64,000 bases of DNA from Manis javanica (taxonomy: Eukaryota; Chordata; Mammalia; Pholidota; Manidae): positions 43,843,501 through 43,907,500 of the forward strand of contig NC_133170.1 of assembly GCF_040802235.1 (NCBI RefSeq), given 5' to 3'. How positions within the stretch are numbered: the first letter of the stretch is position 1; each line of letters begins with the position of its first letter. The notes under the pieces are model-generated. The model made no database searches and was not told the DNA's origin. It was given only the letters and a program-made list of their open reading frames with translations. Made by a program: the position numbers and the translations under genes. Positions 60,746-64,000 of this stretch are shown here, piece by piece.

Positions 60746-61849
60746 ATTTCTTGCTTTGATGCTTTTGCAGAAGATGTCTTCTCTGTCAGGTTGCCTGCTC
60801 ACCCACTTATCCCTTAAGATTGACATCAGGAAACCGCCTCCTGGAAGACTTCTTATCTTTCCTGCTGCATGCTCAGGCTATGTTTCTGGGGATGCCTTCT
60901 ATTTGCTCTTATTATCCCTTACTAGCACTTACTGTAATTGGTTTAGCTGGCAGTCGCCTGGATTTTGAGCACACAGTGGCAGAGGCTGTCTTGATGGTGG
61001 TAGGTGCTCAGTCAGTGTTTGTTGAATTGAGTGGCAAAGGCAAACATTTGGCAGGTGGGACTCACAGGTCTAGATGACAAGTCCCTGGATCTGTCAAACC
61101 AAACCATCAGCAGGGCTGGCAGTAAGCAGCAGACCTGGAGGTGTGTGACTCTAGTCTTTGTGCTGCATGAAACTGTTGATTCTCTTATCTTGCTGTGGGG
61201 AGGCATGCTGTGGCTTGTAAGGTGTGCATGCACAGCCAGAGGGGAGGTGTGAATTCTTTAGGTTGTACCTTCCTCATAGCTGTGGCAGGGAAGGCGGGGT
61301 TAGGTTGGGTTTCTTCTAAGATTTTAGCAAAAGTGTTTCCTATAGTAATGTCTTTTCTGGTTATGAAACTAGTACTAAGAAAAGCACCATTGGAGGAGGT
61401 GGTCAAAAGGTCAAACTTTCAGTTATAAGATAAATAAGTACTAGGAATATTCTGTATAGCGTGAGAACCAGAGGTTAACACTTCTATGGTGTATGGGAAA
61501 GCTGTTGAGACAGCAGATCCAGAGAGTTCTCGTCACAAGGAAAAAAAGTTGTATTTCTTCTTTGTTTTCTCCTTTTATTGTATCTGTGTAACATGATGGT
61601 CGCTAACTGACCTTATTGCACTAATCAGTTCATGACGTTTATAAGTCAAACCATTGTTCTCCACAGCTTACACTTACAGTGATGTACATTAATGTATCTC
61701 AGTGGAATTGGAGGAAAAAAGCACATAGAAAATACAAATTATTTGTAAGCCTGTCACTCAGAAGAAGAAATTGACTGTTTTTTCTTATATTTTTCTAGTA
61801 TTTATTAGCACGGTGTCTTTTAAGGACACATCTTCTGTTCCCTCAGTAC
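60746..61849. other. Unassigned DNA with a short L2/MIR 3' scrap
   Basis: 'gtaggtgctcagtcagtgtt' near 60999-61030 resembles an L2 3' end. Otherwise nothing recognised. Confidence 0.4.
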
Positions 61850-62225
61850 CACTTGACCCCCCCTTCTCTTCTGCTTGGAGCTGCACTCACCTCAGCCAGT
61901 GCACAGCAGGCACATTCTACCTTCAGGCCTTTGTCCAGGCCTTTGTATCTCCCTCAGTGCCCTTCACCTTCTCCTCTTTGCTCAGATTTTGCATTCTCAA
62001 AACAGCCTGGTCTGACACCAATTTAAAACTGCAACCATGCCTATATTTCCTTAAACCCACCATTTCTGGACCCTGTTAGCTTGCTCCACTCTGCTTTTCT
62101 TTCCTCCACGGCATTGCCTACCCCACCCTTCTAGGATGTAAACTCTTCACGGGTAAAGGATGGTTGTGATTATGTTTAACAGTGGGTGGCATGTAGTAGA
62201 TGGTCAATAAATATTTGTGGAAGGA
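61850..62225 (+). mobile_element. L2 LINE 3' end
   Basis: 'ttcaggcctttgtccaggcc', 'cagcctggtctgacacc' and 'tagatggtcaataaatattt' follow sense L2. Confidence 0.8.
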
Positions 62226-62575
62226 AGGAATGACTATGTAATTGTAACTAAAATAGTAATATACTGTGACGTGCCGTTTTGTAGACTTAGCGATAAACTG
62301 TTGTTTTTAATGTAGCAACGTACTGGGTCCATCTTGCCACATAAATATTCTTTGACATGGCTATATACCAGAAAATTTTAATGATTTAAAATAGTTTCTG
62401 AAAATGTTATAAAGCTCAAACATCAGTAAAAATTTGAAGCAAGACTAGGGAGGAGCTGATCACATGCTATTCATTACACTTATTCATATATATTTATTGA
62501 ATCAATGAATATGTATTTTATTATGTACATGTAAAATATTTTAATTTTAATAAATATGTTTCATATAGTAGTCTA
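62226..62575. other. AT-rich unassigned DNA
   Basis: Insertion site of the provirus. GTCTA at 62571-62575 is one expected half of its target-site duplication; the other half is outside the window. Confidence 0.4.
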
Positions 62576-62824
62576 TGAAAGGAAAGGAGCAACACATAGC
62601 AGCAATTCACCGGAGAGTTCCGCTTTATTAGGGAAAGGTGCTGGGTTATATAGGAGGGGGCATGAATTGATTGAGGTGTCACTTCTACGGGGCTGGTGGC
62701 TGTTGGCTAGGTGCTGGGATTGGGAGGGGGGCGAGAGGTGATTGGGCTTCAGGTGGCGCCGGCGGGAACTGAGGACCCTGAAGAGAAGCCGGAAGTTTGC
62801 CATCTTACTGGTGGGGACCCTTCA
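62576..62824 (-). mobile_element. 3' LTR of a minus-strand gammaretrovirus-like provirus
   Basis: Same 249-bp LTR as at 60165-60413 (four differences). On the minus strand it is preceded by a polypurine tract at 62825-62838 and by env sequence, which marks it as the 3' LTR. The gag-pol part and the 5' LTR lie beyond the window end. Confidence 0.93.
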
Positions 62825-62838
62825 TTCCCCCCTTTCTC
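62825..62838 (-). other. Retroviral polypurine tract
   Basis: Read on the minus strand, GAGAAAGGGGGGAA directly abuts the TG that starts the LTR. This is the plus-strand primer site of reverse transcription. Confidence 0.85.
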
Positions 62839-63103
62839 CTCTATGGGTTTGTGGACGTTGCTTTCTCTCTGGCTGCTTCCTGCTGAACAGGGGCGGAGAA
62901 GGGAGTGAGGGCTTGAGGATTGGGAGGAAAGGGTTGATAGGACTCCCCGCAGTAAGGACGAGTAGATGTGGACTTCTTCAGGTTTGGAAATCAATGAAGG
63001 TTCCCTGTAACCATAGGTTGGCCAAGAGGATATGGGTGTCAGGAGCCAGGTGTCTGCGGCTATTGTTTCCAGGAACAGTTTCCAGTGGAGAGAGGGGTCC
63101 ATC

Positions 63104-64000
63104 TCAGCGTGTGGTGAGGAGGTCACCTGAGGGTGAGGGATCTTCTGTGGCCAGAAGCTGGTAGTTCCTGAGTAAAAGCTGGTTGAAAGCTTGATTAGAG
63201 ATTTTTCCGACTTGGGATTTGATGAACTTTATTATACAGGGTAAGAAGAGACAGGCGAGAAGAATGATTATTATGGGGCCTGCAATGAGCTAGAGCCAGG
63301 TGAGGAGGGGGTTTGTTAGTATTGACGAGAATGGGTTGGAATTGGAAGCAGAGTGGAGACTGGAGGCAAGGTCGGTGAGTTTGGTAATGTCAGTTTCTAC
63401 AATGCCAGATTCGTTGATGTAATAGCAGCACTCTTCCCAGAGGAAGACACAGGTGCCACCCTTCTCGGCTGTAAGCAGATCTAGGGCCCGCCGGTTTTGA
63501 AGGGTGACTTTAGCTAGCGAAGTGACCTGTCTTTGGAGAGAGGCTAGAGAATCGGCAGTGGATGTCAGGGCTCCCTCAAGTTTGGCGTTGAGATCTCTAA
63601 CTGCCTATAGAGAGTGACCCAAGGCTCCTCCCGAAAACCCTGCCCCAATGGCTGAGGTGATTAAAGAGCTACTGACTATGATGGGAAGGAAAGCAGCTCT
63701 TTTTGTGTGCGAGGGCAAGGGAGGTTGGAGCTCAAGGAATTCTGCCATGCTGTAAAGTGTTAACTGTGGGATTAGGGTGACGAGAATGCAGGGTGTACCG
63801 GAGTTGAGAGGCAGTGAGTTGAAAAGACTGCTATTACACTAAAAGAAGTGTCCTGGTTGCGTAAAGGTCTTAGAGCCGGAGGTAGGGGTGTAGATAGAGA
63901 GGCAGTGAAGTGCGCTGGAAGGGGGTGGAGTTGGGCTTACACAGTGGTGGATGGTGAGATTATCTGCGTATTCTGGTTCCCATAGGAGTATGTCTGCCAG
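63104..64000 (-). pseudogene. env: ERV env remnant, transmembrane subunit, partial
   Basis: On the minus strand one frame carries features of a gammaretrovirus-type TM subunit. In order these are a basic cleavage-like site and Ala/Gly-rich fusion-peptide-like segment (about 63610-63710), a heptad region, the immunosuppressive-domain region next to a CX6CC motif (63451-63425), a hydrophobic membrane anchor (about 63230-63300) and a cytoplasmic tail ending at TGA 63106-63104. Two in-frame TAG codons interrupt it, at 63607-63605 (just after the fusion-peptide segment) and 63292-63290 (at the start of the anchor), so no full product can be made. The surface subunit and the rest continue past the window end. 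The CX6CC pattern is typical of class I (gamma) elements. Confidence 0.88.

Overview
The window is mammalian nuclear DNA. It has low gene density, GT-AG introns, CpG islands, and a repeat landscape of LINE-1, L2, MIR, MER5, Tigger and endogenous-retrovirus LTRs. I see no primate Alu, rodent B1/B2, carnivore tRNA-SINE, ruminant BovA or equine ERE. Together with the LINE-1 3' ends near 34.3 kb and 52.5 kb and the element at 35.4-36.0 kb, this fits a SINE-poor laurasiatherian. My best guess is a pangolin, but that rests on memory of repeat sequences and is weak.

The only convincing protein-coding content is a tandem array of RalGDS-related (RGL4-like) RasGEF genes on the + strand. The last three exons of an upstream copy lie at 175-839. 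A complete copy runs from an ATG at 23584 to a TAA at 31583. I could assemble 14 exons with GT-AG borders and matching phases, giving 2,190 nt (729 codons plus stop). Its two exons for the N-terminal and Pro/Glu-rich linker part occur twice because of an 885-bp in-frame tandem duplication. A 1,996-bp block at the window start (1-1996) is repeated at 30745-32740 with 16 substitutions and no indel, so the genes sit about 30.7 kb apart and duplicated recently.

Region by region. 2-7.4 kb: LINE-1 fragments with a nested LTR. 7.4-8.5 kb: an LTR-like piece and unique DNA. 8.5-10.07 kb: an orphan CpG island joined to an 18-unit, GC-rich 51/54-bp minisatellite. 10-17 kb: AT-rich DNA with a LINE-1 tail, a TG tract and a Tigger-like DNA transposon. 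17-22 kb: an antisense LTR, a 300-bp purine tract, a probable retrocopy, MIRs and a CAG tract. 23.5-32.7 kb: the RGL4-like gene and its 3' flank. 33-37 kb: AT-rich DNA with two minus-strand retroelements, one with a perfect 19-bp target-site duplication. 37.3-38.5 kb: an HMGN1 processed pseudogene. 38.5-50 kb: gene-poor DNA with L2, MIR, LTR and LINE-1 relics. 50.2-52.2 kb: a minus-strand Tigger1 with decayed transposase. 52.9 kb: a perfect 108-bp tandem duplication. 55-57.7 kb: LINE-1 5' sequence split by a 650-bp LTR, then an antisense LTR. 58.7-62.2 kb: L2 and MER5 relics and a 249-bp solo LTR. 62.6 kb to the end: the 3' LTR, polypurine tract and broken env of a minus-strand gammaretrovirus-like provirus that continues past the window.

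No tRNA, rRNA, CRISPR or bacterial-type feature is present. Boundaries of old repeats are approximate.
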